Assembly: GCF_037478135.1 (NCBI RefSeq)
Contig: NZ_JBBHDV010000002.1
Location: 277,506-341,505 of the forward strand
DNA: 64,000 bases
Source: Denitratimonas sp037478135
GTDB lineage: Bacteria > Pseudomonadota > Gammaproteobacteria > Xanthomonadales > Xanthomonadaceae
Direction: 5' to 3'
Both the position numbers and the translations under genes were made by a program. The notes beneath the pieces were generated by a model. The model saw only the letters and a list, made by a program, of their open reading frames with translations, was not told where the DNA came from and searched no databases. Shown in pieces: positions 1-8,208 of this stretch. How positions within the stretch are numbered: position 1 is the stretch's first letter; every line of letters begins with the position of its first letter.

Positions 1-969
1 GGAGTGGAATCGCTGTGCGTGGTGGAACTGTCCGAGTACAACCTGTACCGCATCGAACAGGAATTGCGCGCCGAGTTTCCCGAACTGATCCTCAATGCGG
101 TGCTGGGCGATTGCGGCGACCCGGCCGTGGTCGAGCACGCGCTGTCGCTGGTGCGCCCGCAGGTGGTGTTCCACGCGGCCGCCTACAAGCACGTGCCGAT
201 GCTGCAGGAACAATCGCGCGAAGCGGTGCGTAACAACGTGCTGGCCACGCAGACCCTGGCACTGGCCGCGATTCGCCACCAGGTCGAAACCTTCGTGCTG
301 ATCTCCAGCGACAAGGCGGTCAATCCGACCAATGTCATGGGTGCCAGCAAGCGTATCGCCGAGATGGTCTGTCAATCGCTGGCGCGTGAGAGCACGACGC
401 GCTTCATCACGGTGCGCTTCGGCAATGTGCTGGATTCGGCCGGCAGCGTGGTGCCGCTGTTCCGCGAGCAGATCCAGCGTGGTGGCCCGGTGACGGTGAC
501 TCATCCGGAAGTCACGCGCTACTTCATGACGATTCCCGAAGCCTGCCAGCTGATCCTGCAGGCCGCGGTGCTGGGCGATGGCGGTGAGATCTTCGCGCTG
601 GACATGGGCGAGCCGGTACGCATCGCCTATCTGGCCGAACAGATGATCCGGCTGGCCGGAAAACAGCCCGAGCGTGATATCGCGATTGTCTTCACTGGCC
701 TGCGTCCGGGTGAGAAGCTGTTTGAGGAGCTGTTCCACCCGCTGGAAAACTACCAGCCCACAGCGCACGCCAAGATCATGCTGGCGCAGCCGCGCGAGCT
801 GTCCGGGGCGAGTCTGGAACAGGTGCTGCACCAGGCGCGCCAGGCGGTGCAGCGTTACGACCAGGCCGCACTGGAAGTGATGCTGCGGCAACTGGTGCCC
901 GAATACACCCGCGAGGCATTGCCCCCGCAGGTGGTTTCCCTTCATCGCAACAGAAAAGGAACGGTGTGA
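1..969 (+). CDS. WbpM/CapD-type nucleotide-sugar 4,6-dehydratase, C-terminal part (5' end outside window)
   Basis: The reading frame is open at the left edge, so only the last ~322 residues are present. Members of this family dehydrate UDP-GlcNAc-type sugars for O-antigen or capsule synthesis. Full-length WbpM-type enzymes have about 600-670 residues with N-terminal membrane helices, which would lie outside the window. Visible: the Rossmann strand VFHAAAYKHVPM, then ISSDKAVNPTNVMGASKR. Here the usual SDR Tyr-x3-Lys is Met-x3-Lys, which is characteristic of the WbpM/PglF/FlaA1 group. The tail carries GLRPGEKLFEEL. The stop overlaps the galU start by four bases (GTGA), so the genes are probably translationally coupled. 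Substrate cannot be read from the sequence. Confidence 0.93.
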   Translation, partial: GVESLCVVELSEYNLYRIEQELRAEFPELILNAVLGDCGDPAVVEHALSLVRPQVVFHAAAYKHVPMLQEQSREAVRNNVLATQTLALAAIRHQVETFVLISSDKAVNPTNVMGASKRIAEMVCQSLARESTTRFITVRFGNVLDSAGSVVPLFREQIQRGGPVTVTHPEVTRYFMTIPEACQLILQAAVLGDGGEIFALDMGEPVRIAYLAEQMIRLAGKQPERDIAIVFTGLRPGEKLFEELFHPLENYQPTAHAKIMLAQPRELSGASLEQVLHQARQAVQRYDQAALEVMLRQLVPEYTREALPPQVVSLHRNRKGTV

Positions 970-1877
970 CCTCCAACGATTTCAAACATGTACGCAAAGC
1001 CGTTTTCCCCGTTGCCGGCCTCGGCACGCGTTTTCTGCCGGCCACCAAGACGGTGCCCAAGGAAATGCTGCCGGTGGTGGACCGGCCCCTGATCCAGTAC
1101 GCCGTCGACGAAGCGATCGCCGCCGGCTGCGACACCCTGGTGTTCGTCACTAACCGCTACAAGCATGCGGTGGCGGACTATTTCGATACCGCCTACGAAC
1201 TCGAGCAGCGGCTGGAGCGCAGCGGCAAGGACGAATTGCTGCAACTGGTGCGCGACGTGCTGCCGGCGCATGTGCGCGCGGTATTCGTGACCCAGGCCGA
1301 AGCGCGCGGCCTCGGCCATGCGGTGCTGTGCGCCAAACCGGTGATCGGCGATGAACCCTTCGCGGTGCTGCTGCCCGATGACCTGATCTGGTCCGATGGC
1401 CCAGGCGCGCTGGCGCAGATGCTGGAACTGGCACGCGCCCGCTCGGCCGGCGTGGTCGCGGTGCAGGATGTGCCGCGGGCACAGACCGGCAGCTACGGCA
1501 TCGTCGATGTGCCGAGCTTTTCCGGCAGCTCCGGCCGGATCGAAGCGATGGTCGAAAAACCCAAGCCCGAGGTGGCCCCGAGCACCTTGGCCGTGGTTGG
1601 CCGTTATGTACTGCCGGCCCGTATTTTCGAACTGCTGGAAAACACCGAGCCGGGCAGCGGCGGCGAGATCCAGCTGACCGACGGCATCGCCGCGCTGCTG
1701 GACGAGATCCCGATGATGGCGCACCGCTTCCAGGGCCGCCGCTTCGACTGCGGCAGCCGCATCGGCCTGATCCAGGCCACGATCCAGTTCGCACTGGAAC
1801 ACGACGACTTGGCCGACGCAGCCCGTGCCTATATGCGGGCGGCGCTGGCGCAGGTGCAACCAGAGCAGACAGTGTGA
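966..1877 (+). CDS. galU: UTP--glucose-1-phosphate uridylyltransferase
   Basis: Makes UDP-glucose from UTP and glucose-1-phosphate, a precursor for LPS core, exopolysaccharide and periplasmic glucans. The nucleotidyltransferase signature GLGTRFLPATKTVPKEMLPV lies near residues 19-38, LLPDDLIW marks the metal/nucleotide site, and GGEIQLTDGI is typical of GalU. Length is 303 residues, normal for bacterial GalU. It starts with GTG inside the stop of the preceding dehydratase and ends with the same GTGA overlap into the next gene, so it is the second member of a tightly coupled four-gene unit. Cytoplasmic. Confidence 0.97.
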   Translation: MTSNDFKHVRKAVFPVAGLGTRFLPATKTVPKEMLPVVDRPLIQYAVDEAIAAGCDTLVFVTNRYKHAVADYFDTAYELEQRLERSGKDELLQLVRDVLPAHVRAVFVTQAEARGLGHAVLCAKPVIGDEPFAVLLPDDLIWSDGPGALAQMLELARARSAGVVAVQDVPRAQTGSYGIVDVPSFSGSSGRIEAMVEKPKPEVAPSTLAVVGRYVLPARIFELLENTEPGSGGEIQLTDGIAALLDEIPMMAHRFQGRRFDCGSRIGLIQATIQFALEHDDLADAARAYMRAALAQVQPEQTV

Positions 1878-3700
1878 TCCACTCGTGCAGGCTCGGCGCC
1901 GCGGCCATCGTACTGATCGCAGGTTTGCTGTTGGCCTTGCCATGGTTGCGCGCGGGGCTGACGGAGAGGACCTATGGCGCCGCAGCCAACTGCGATGGTT
2001 GCCTGTATTGGGTCAGTCTCGGCAACGATGCCTGGCTGGCCGGCATCGGTCTGATCGTTCTGGCGCTGGGCCTCGTGCCGCAGTCGCGAGGATTGCGCAC
2101 GCTGCTGGCGGCGTTGGCATTCGCGCTGGCGCTGGCGATGCTGGTCGATACCCTGCTGCTGGATCTGCTCAGCCTGCGCCTGCACATGGCCGACGTGCTG
2201 AAGTTCGGTGGAGAGGGGGAGGCGACAGCGGGCTTCCTCATGGCCGCGTTGCGGGGCGGGTATTGGCCGCTGTGGCTGGCACTGCTGATTGTGCTGGTGG
2301 TTGTTCTGCTGCTGGGGTTTGGCGCAGACAGGAAACCTCGCGTGGCAATGACCTTGGCACTACTGGCCGCCTGCATGTTGGCCGTTGGGCCGAAATTGGG
2401 GCATCTGGCCGAAGGCTATATTCACAGCGAAGGTGTGGTGAACCTGTTCCAGTTGCAGCGTATGCGTGGTGCCAACACACCTTATTCGGCGGAGTTTGCC
2501 CGTCGGTTGCTGGCCAAGCCAATGCCGGCCGCCGGACTTTGCGAAGCCGGGCAGAGGCGGCATCCGGATGTGTTGCTGGTAATTGCCGAATCACTCTCGG
2601 CCCATCACAGCGCATTGCTGGGTGGACATGATTTCCTTCCCGAGCTGGATGCCATCGCGCGCGACAACACCTGGTTTACAGCCTTCCATGCCAATGGTTT
2701 CACCACCGATCACGGTCTGATCGCACTGCTGGACGGGCGGGCACCGATACCAGCGGTCGGGCGCTACTTGAGCCTGCACGCGTTTGCCGGTTTCGGGGAT
2801 CCGGAGCGCTCCGTGGCCGGAGTATTGCGTCCAGCAGGATACTGGACCGGTTTTTTTACCACCGGCAATCTCAGTTTCCTCGACAAGACCAGCTGGTTGC
2901 GTCGCATGCAGCTGGACCATTTCGAAGGCTCGGAGAGCCCTTACTACAACGGCATGCCGCGTGGTGGCTTCGATGCTGCCGCCGATGAGGCACTTTTCGG
3001 AAGATTCCTGCTGTGGCTGGATCAGGAGCGTGATCCGGCCAGACCCTTTTTTGCGGCGCTGCTGACGGTCGATACCCATCCACCCTTCCTGGATCGTGAA
3101 ACCGGGAAGCTCGACGAGGAGACCGTTTTTCGACGTGCCGATGCCGCGCTTGGTGATTTGCATCGACAACTTGCCGAACGCAACTTCTTCGACCACGGCA
3201 TCCTGCTGGTCACTGGCGATCATCGCAGCATGACAGCGGTGCAACCGGACGAATGGCTGCGTCATGGCGACAGCGCATTGGCCCGGGTGCCGATGGTTGT
3301 TGCCGGTGCCAGCGGCCTGCCAGACGGTCCGGTGGCAGGAGCGTTCCAGCAGACCGATCTGCGACCGTCGCTGGCGCAACTCGTGGCCGAAGGAGAAGTC
3401 TGCCGTACCACGGCGCAGGGCACCTTCTTGCGGTCTGATCCGCAGCCTGCCGGCCATGTGATCCACGCGCGTGGCGACCGGCGCGGGCGGATTGACGTCT
3501 ATTACCAGGAGGGCACAGGCTGGATCGATCTGGCTGGTGATGCCAGCCGCATCGGCGGGATCCTGCCGCAACGTACCGCAGTGATCGCCGAGGCGGTGCA
3601 CCGTGACCGCATCGAACGCGGTGAACTTCCGCAGGACATGTCTCCGTTGCTGATGGACCTGTCCCGCGAGCGCATGGAACAGGCTCAAGGTATGCAATGA
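1874..3700 (+). CDS. Membrane-anchored sulfatase-family phospho-transferase (LtaS/EptA-like)
   Basis: 608 residues. Five hydrophobic segments fill roughly residues 5-185, followed by a periplasmic alkaline-phosphatase-superfamily domain. Metal-site elements are visible: DVLLVIAES (acidic ligand), a Thr nucleophile candidate in NGFTTDHG, TVDTHPPF, and LVTGDHRSM (Asp-His pair). This architecture is shared by lipoteichoic acid synthases, phosphoethanolamine transferases and OpgB/MdoB-type glucan phosphoglycerol transferases. In this Gram-negative context, next to galU and a sugar dehydratase, transfer of a phosphoethanolamine or phosphoglycerol group to a surface glycan or lipid is the likeliest role, but donor and acceptor are inferred. 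It overlaps galU (GTGA) and tadA (ATGA) by four bases each. Confidence 0.8.
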   Translation: MIHSCRLGAAAIVLIAGLLLALPWLRAGLTERTYGAAANCDGCLYWVSLGNDAWLAGIGLIVLALGLVPQSRGLRTLLAALAFALALAMLVDTLLLDLLSLRLHMADVLKFGGEGEATAGFLMAALRGGYWPLWLALLIVLVVVLLLGFGADRKPRVAMTLALLAACMLAVGPKLGHLAEGYIHSEGVVNLFQLQRMRGANTPYSAEFARRLLAKPMPAAGLCEAGQRRHPDVLLVIAESLSAHHSALLGGHDFLPELDAIARDNTWFTAFHANGFTTDHGLIALLDGRAPIPAVGRYLSLHAFAGFGDPERSVAGVLRPAGYWTGFFTTGNLSFLDKTSWLRRMQLDHFEGSESPYYNGMPRGGFDAAADEALFGRFLLWLDQERDPARPFFAALLTVDTHPPFLDRETGKLDEETVFRRADAALGDLHRQLAERNFFDHGILLVTGDHRSMTAVQPDEWLRHGDSALARVPMVVAGASGLPDGPVAGAFQQTDLRPSLAQLVAEGEVCRTTAQGTFLRSDPQPAGHVIHARGDRRGRIDVYYQEGTGWIDLAGDASRIGGILPQRTAVIAEAVHRDRIERGELPQDMSPLLMDLSRERMEQAQGMQ

Positions 3701-4194
3701 GTGGTGCGGAAGAGCGAATGATGGCAGCCAAAGGCGACAGCGCCTGGATGCGCGAGGCGCTGGCGGTGGCCGAGCGTGCGCGGCGCGAGGACGACGAGAT
3801 TCCGGTCGGTGCGGTGCTGGTCGATGCGCAGGGAAATCTGCTGGCTACCGGCAGCAATCGCACCATCGCTGAGCATGATCCCAGTGCGCATGCCGAGATC
3901 GTCGCGCTGCGTGCGGCTGGCAGGGTATTGGGCAATTACCGGCTGGAAGGCTGCACCCTTTACGTGACGCTGGAACCGTGCGCGATGTGTGCGATGGCGC
4001 TGGTGCACGCACGCATCTCGCGGCTGGTCTATGGCGCAGCCAACCCCAAGGCCGGGGCCTGTGGCAGCGTGTTCGATCTGCTGCGCGATCCACGCCACAA
4101 CCACCGTGTCATCGTCGATGGCGGCGTGCTGGCCGAAGAGGCCGGCGCGAGGCTGTCGGCGTATTTCCGAGAGAAGCGCCAGCGCGCGCGGTAA
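3697..4194 (+). CDS. tadA: tRNA-specific adenosine deaminase
   Basis: Converts A34 to inosine in tRNA-Arg(ACG), giving wobble decoding. Residues H65, E67 (HAE) and C95, C98 (PCAMC) form the zinc site and proton shuttle of the cytidine/deoxycytidylate deaminase fold. Length is 165 residues, usual for TadA. The ATG overlaps the preceding stop (ATGA). An in-frame ATG pair at residues 8-9 is an alternative start, but the overlap favours the first. Its position at the end of an envelope-polysaccharide operon is unusual functionally and probably reflects compact packing rather than pathway membership. Confidence 0.95.
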   Translation: MSGAEERMMAAKGDSAWMREALAVAERARREDDEIPVGAVLVDAQGNLLATGSNRTIAEHDPSAHAEIVALRAAGRVLGNYRLEGCTLYVTLEPCAMCAMALVHARISRLVYGAANPKAGACGSVFDLLRDPRHNHRVIVDGGVLAEEAGARLSAYFREKRQRAR

Positions 4195-4224
4195 GGAAAA
4201 GGCCGGTTCTGGAAGCGGTGCAAT

Positions 4225-4248
4225 GCTGCCCGGACATGTGCGGGCAGC
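4225..4248 (+). terminator. Hairpin between tadA and orn, possible terminator
   Basis: GCTGCCCG at 4225-4232 pairs with CGGGCAGC at 4241-4248 around an 8-nt loop that itself contains ACATGT. There is no T-run after it, so factor-independent termination is doubtful. It may instead be an mRNA 3'-end stabiliser or part of the orn leader. Confidence 0.4.
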
Positions 4249-4287
4249 GCTCCGGTATCATTTCCGGTTTTCCCACGCGGTACCGCC

Positions 4288-4845
4288 ATGAGTCTTGTTC
4301 GCGACGACCATCTGATCTGGATCGACCTGGAAATGACCGGGCTGGACCCGGACAACGACAGCATCATCGAGATCGCCACGCTGGTCACCGACGCACAACT
4401 CAATGTGCTGGCCGAAGGCCCGGAACTTGCGATCCACCATCCGCTGCAACGCCTGGAAGCGATGGATGACTGGAATCGCCGCACCCATCGCGGCAGCGGC
4501 CTGTGGGATCGGGTGCTGGCTTCGGATGTGGACATGCGCGAAGCACAACGCCGCACGCTGGACTTCCTCGCAGCCTGGGTGCCGGCGGGAAAATCACCGA
4601 TGTGCGGCAACTCGATCTGCCAGGACAGGCGCTTCCTGTACCGGCTGATGCCGGAACTGGAACGCTATTTCCACTACCGCAACCTGGATGTTTCCACGCT
4701 CAAGGAACTGGCCCGGCGCTGGGCGCCGCAGGTGCATGCCGGGGTGAGCAAGAACGGCGCGCATACCGCGCTGGCCGACGCACGCGAATCGGTGGCCGAA
4801 CTGCGCTACTACCGCGATTTCATGGGTGTGCTGGGCGGGCGCTAG
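4288..4845 (+). CDS. orn: Oligoribonuclease
   Basis: DEDDh-type 3'-5' exonuclease that degrades 2-5-nt RNA and pGpG, finishing mRNA decay and cyclic-di-GMP turnover. The first acidic pair is in WIDLEMTGLD (D13, E15), the third Asp is in the CGNSICQDRRFL region, and the DEDDh histidine is in KNGAHTALADARESVAEL. 185 residues matches the family. The start ATG has no strong Shine-Dalgarno sequence. Its 3' end overlaps the end of the convergent rsxB by 26 bases. Confidence 0.97.
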   Translation: MSLVRDDHLIWIDLEMTGLDPDNDSIIEIATLVTDAQLNVLAEGPELAIHHPLQRLEAMDDWNRRTHRGSGLWDRVLASDVDMREAQRRTLDFLAAWVPAGKSPMCGNSICQDRRFLYRLMPELERYFHYRNLDVSTLKELARRWAPQVHAGVSKNGAHTALADARESVAELRYYRDFMGVLGGR

Positions 4846-5407
4846 CCGCGCCGTTCACACCGCCTGCATTCGCCACGACGGGCGGCGCCAGCAGATGGCG
4901 TGATGGAAGCGCCGGCGCCGGATGCAGTTCGATGCAGTCCACCGGGCAGGGCGGGATGCATAGTTCGCAGCCGGTGCACAGATCCTCGACCACGGTATGC
5001 ATCAGCTTGGCGGCGCCGACGATGGCATCCACCGGGCAGGCCTGGATGCACTTGGTACAGCCGATGCATTCGTCTTCGCGGATGAAGGCCAGATGCAGCG
5101 GTTTTTCCACACCACACTCCGGATCCAGAGCGATCACCGGTTGCTCCAGCAACGTTGCCAGACGCTCAATGCCGCGTGTGCCGCCAGGCGGGCAGCGGTT
5201 GATCCGTGCCTGCCCTTCAGCCAGCGCCTGCGCATAGGGGCGGCAACCGCCGAAGCCGCATTGCCCGCACTGGGTCTGTGGCAGCAGCTCATCGATGCGC
5301 TCCACCAGCGGTGCTTGCGGAGCCGATGATGCCGGCGCCGGAAATCCGGCGCGTAGCAGCCAGGCCGCAGCGGCCAGCATGGCGCAGGCCAGCACGATGC
5401 TCACCAT
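4820..5407 (-). CDS. rsxB: Rnf/Rsx electron-transport complex subunit B
   Basis: Membrane-anchored iron-sulfur protein of the Rnf/Rsx ferredoxin:NAD or SoxR-reducing complex. An N-terminal membrane helix (about residues 2-20) precedes a first [4Fe-4S] site made of C47, C50, C55 and C72 (CGQCGFGGC, then NRCPPGG). Two ferredoxin-type clusters follow: C114-C117-C120-C124 and C144-C147-C150-C154. 195 residues is normal. The ATG at 5407 is chosen because it overlaps the upstream RnfA-like gene by seven bases and gives the standard N-terminal helix; longer starts add a basic non-homologous tail. No RnfC, D, G or E follows it here. The 3' end runs 26 bases into the convergent orn. Confidence 0.93.
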   Translation of the reverse strand: MVSIVLACAMLAAAAWLLRAGFPAPASSAPQAPLVERIDELLPQTQCGQCGFGGCRPYAQALAEGQARINRCPPGGTRGIERLATLLEQPVIALDPECGVEKPLHLAFIREDECIGCTKCIQACPVDAIVGAAKLMHTVVEDLCTGCELCIPPCPVDCIELHPAPALPSRHLLAPPVVANAGGVNGAASARPAHP

Positions 5408-5958
5408 GGCGGCAGCATTCCGGCCAAGGTCAGCGCCAGCACGGCGCCGCCCAGCAGGCGCAGCGGAAAGCCGCGCATGTTCGCCGGCACGTGGCCGCTT
5501 TCCAGTTGTCTGGAAAGCGCGGCCTGCGCCGGCAGCCCGATTGAAAACACCCATGCCAGCACGCAGCCGGACAGCAGCCAATGCAGTGGAGCGGAAACCG
5601 GCAACAGGCCGTAAAGCAGGGCTGCCGCCAGCGTCATCAGGCTGGCGCCGACCAGCGGCTGCAGCAATGCGCGAAGACTGTGCGAGTGACCGCCATGCCG
5701 CATCTGGAGCATGGCCGGCACCAGCGCCGTGGACAGGATCGCGGCAAGTGCGGTGGGCAGCGGATGCCAGTCAGGAAACAGCCACGACACGCCAGCTGCC
5801 AGCACCGCCTGCACCAGCAGCAAGGCGATGCCGAACCGTGCAATGGCGGCCGTATCGGGTGTGTTGTTCTGTGCCGCGCCGTCTTTTTTCCGGCCGCCCG
5901 CAGCCGCCAGCAGCGCCAGCACGATCATGATCGCCGCGATGCCGGGCAGCGGTGTCAT
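5401..5958 (-). CDS. RnfA/RnfE-like six-helix membrane protein, divergent
   Basis: 185 residues with six hydrophobic segments (about 4-21, 38-60, 66-84, 95-119, 123-147, 163-182), the number and spacing expected of RnfA/NqrE-type subunits. The last part, ANMRGFPLRLLGGAVLALTL, resembles the conserved RnfA end in which a short Phe/Arg-Gly-Pro loop precedes the final helix. RnfA and NqrD/E proteins use two conserved cysteines for an in-membrane [2Fe-2S] site; this protein has only C132, so it cannot make that site alone. It contains a His-rich loop, RHGGHSHS (88-95). It lies between metG (4-nt gap) and rsxB (7-nt overlap), so it is surely cotranscribed with rsxB. Assignment is by resemblance and context. 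Confidence 0.6.
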   Translation of the reverse strand: MTPLPGIAAIMIVLALLAAAGGRKKDGAAQNNTPDTAAIARFGIALLLVQAVLAAGVSWLFPDWHPLPTALAAILSTALVPAMLQMRHGGHSHSLRALLQPLVGASLMTLAAALLYGLLPVSAPLHWLLSGCVLAWVFSIGLPAQAALSRQLESGHVPANMRGFPLRLLGGAVLALTLAGMLPPW

Positions 5959-5962
5959 CGGA

Positions 5963-8071
5963 TCATTTCACCGGCATGCCGGCCTGTACGCCGGCATCCA
6001 CGTCCAGCAGGAACAGCTCGGCGCCACCGCTGCCGGCCGACAGGATCATCCCTTCACTGATGCCGAAGCGCATCTTGCGCGGTGCCAGATTGGCGACGAA
6101 CACCACATGCCGGCCGACGAGCTTTTCCGGTTCGCCATAGGCGGCGCGGATGCCGGAGAAGATCTGGCGCGTGCCCAGTTCGCCGGCATCCAGTTCGAAG
6201 CGCAGCAGCTTGTCGGAGCCTTCCACGAACTCGCAGGCGATCACCTTGCCGATGCGCAGGTCGAGTTTGGCGAAATCATCGATGCCGATGACGGGACTGG
6301 GGAGTGGGGAATCGGGAATAGGAGAGGTGGGCGCTGCGCTTTTCGTTGCAGCCGCAGTGGGCTGCAAGGATTCCTTGCTCGCTTCGACCATGGCCTCAAC
6401 CTGTTTCGGATCCACTCGCGTCAGCAGCGCCTGATAAGGCTCGATGGCATGGCCGAGCAGCGGCTGGGCCAGGTCGTCGAAACCGCGCAGAGGCGAATTC
6501 AGGAAGGCCTCGGCGCGGCGCGCGGTGTCCGGTAGCACCGGCGCCAGAATGCCGGCAATCAGGCGGAACAGGTTGATCGCCAGCGTCGCCACCGCGTGCA
6601 GTTCGGCATCGCGTGCCGGGTCCTTGGCGATGTTCCATGGCGCCATTTCCGCGATCCATTCGTTGGCCGCATCGGCCTCGGCCATGGTGCGGGTCAGTAC
6701 CTGGATCAGGTTGTCGCGCGCATAGCCGCCGTTGTCGCCGAGGCAGGCGGTGGCCAGGCGCTGCCAGGCCGCGTCATAGCGTTCGCGCAGCTCCGGCGCG
6801 AGCGTGGCGGCGAGCTTTCCGTCGAAGCGTTTGGCGATGAAGCCGGCGCAACGGCTGGCGATATTGACGAACTTGCCGACCAGATCCGAATTCACCCGCT
6901 GCACGAAATCGGCCAGGTTCAGATCCAGATCGTCGACGCTGCCGGCGGTCTTGGCGGCGAAGTAGTAGCGCAGGTATTCGGGATTCAGGCCGGCATCCAG
7001 ATAGGTGCGCGCCATGATGAAGGTGCCGCGCGACTTGCTCATCTTGGCGCCGTTCACCGTCAGATAGCCGTTCACGTGCAGCCGTGAAGGCACGACAAAG
7101 CCCGAACCCTTCAGCATCGCCGGCCAGAACAGGCCATGGAAATTGATGATGTCCTTGCCGATGAAGTGGTGCATCGTGGCACCGCCTTGCGGTGTGAGCA
7201 GCGCATCGAAACGTGGCACATCCAGCCCGAGCGCGCGGCCCTTGTCGCTGCCGCACAGCGCCTTGAAGCTGGCGAAATAGCCGATCGGCGCATCCAGCCA
7301 GACATAGAAGAACTTGCCCGGCGCATCGGGGATCGGGAAACCGAAGTAGGGCGCATCGCGTGAGATGTCCCAGTCGCGCAGGCCGCCATCGACCCATTCG
7401 GCCAGCTTGGCCTTGACCGCCGGATGGGCCACATCGCCGGCCAGCCAGTCGCGCAGGAAGGCTTCGAACTTGCCCAGCTCGAAGAAGTAATGCTCCGATT
7501 CGCGCAGCTCCGGGGTGGTGCCGGACATCGCCGACACCGGGTTCTTCAGATCGGTTGCGGCGTAGGCCTTGCCGCAGACCTCGCAGTTGTCGCCGTATTG
7601 ATCGGCCGCGTTGCAGTTCGGGCACTCGCCCTTGACGTAGCGGTCCGGCAGGAACATGCCCTTGACCGGATCGTAGAGTTGCTCAATCGAGCGCCGTGCG
7701 ATGACCGATTCCGGCCAGTGCGTGGCATCGCGCAGGCGGGTGTAGATCATCGCCGCCAGCTCGCGGTTCTCGTCCGAATGGGTGGAGTGGTAGTGGTCGA
7801 AATCCACCAGGAACTGCGCAAAGTCGCGTTCGTGCCCGGCCTGGATGTCGCGGATGAAATCCTCCGGCGCAACCCCGGCCTTTTCGGCTGCGAGCATGAT
7901 CGGCGTGCCATGCGCATCGTCGGCACAGACGAAAAACGCCTCGCGCCCCATCATGCGCTGCGCCCGCACCCAGATGTCGCCCTGGATGTAGCCCACCAGA
8001 TGGCCGAGGTGCAGCGGGCCGTTGGCATAGGGCAGGGCGCAGGTGACGAGGAGTGGGGTGTGGGTGGTCAT
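5963..8071 (-). CDS. metG: Methionyl-tRNA synthetase
   Basis: Charges tRNA-Met and initiator tRNA. Class I signatures: HLGH in YANGPLHLGHLVGY near the N terminus and KMSKS in NGAKMSKSRGTF. A zinc knuckle (CPNC with CEVC) lies in the connective-peptide region. The C-terminal ~110 residues form the tRNA-binding OB fold, with DFAKLDLRIGKVIACEF and a SEGMILSA-type end. At 702 residues it is the long dimeric form. The ATG at 8071 begins MTTHTPLLVTCALPYANG, matching the family N terminus. It is the first gene of a minus-strand unit with the RnfA-like gene and rsxB, and is divergent from apbC. Confidence 0.97.
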   Translation of the reverse strand: MTTHTPLLVTCALPYANGPLHLGHLVGYIQGDIWVRAQRMMGREAFFVCADDAHGTPIMLAAEKAGVAPEDFIRDIQAGHERDFAQFLVDFDHYHSTHSDENRELAAMIYTRLRDATHWPESVIARRSIEQLYDPVKGMFLPDRYVKGECPNCNAADQYGDNCEVCGKAYAATDLKNPVSAMSGTTPELRESEHYFFELGKFEAFLRDWLAGDVAHPAVKAKLAEWVDGGLRDWDISRDAPYFGFPIPDAPGKFFYVWLDAPIGYFASFKALCGSDKGRALGLDVPRFDALLTPQGGATMHHFIGKDIINFHGLFWPAMLKGSGFVVPSRLHVNGYLTVNGAKMSKSRGTFIMARTYLDAGLNPEYLRYYFAAKTAGSVDDLDLNLADFVQRVNSDLVGKFVNIASRCAGFIAKRFDGKLAATLAPELRERYDAAWQRLATACLGDNGGYARDNLIQVLTRTMAEADAANEWIAEMAPWNIAKDPARDAELHAVATLAINLFRLIAGILAPVLPDTARRAEAFLNSPLRGFDDLAQPLLGHAIEPYQALLTRVDPKQVEAMVEASKESLQPTAAATKSAAPTSPIPDSPLPSPVIGIDDFAKLDLRIGKVIACEFVEGSDKLLRFELDAGELGTRQIFSGIRAAYGEPEKLVGRHVVFVANLAPRKMRFGISEGMILSAGSGGAELFLLDVDAGVQAGMPVK

Positions 8072-8208
8072 GGCGGCAGCGATTTTTTCGGGCAGCCGGT
8101 GATTATCCCAGAATCGTGCCACGATCAGGCAGCCGGGTGAGGGGCAGGGCCCAGCCGCTACAATTGCTGGCCTCGGGCGCACTTCGCGCCTTCACCGGTT
8201 GCAGTGCC

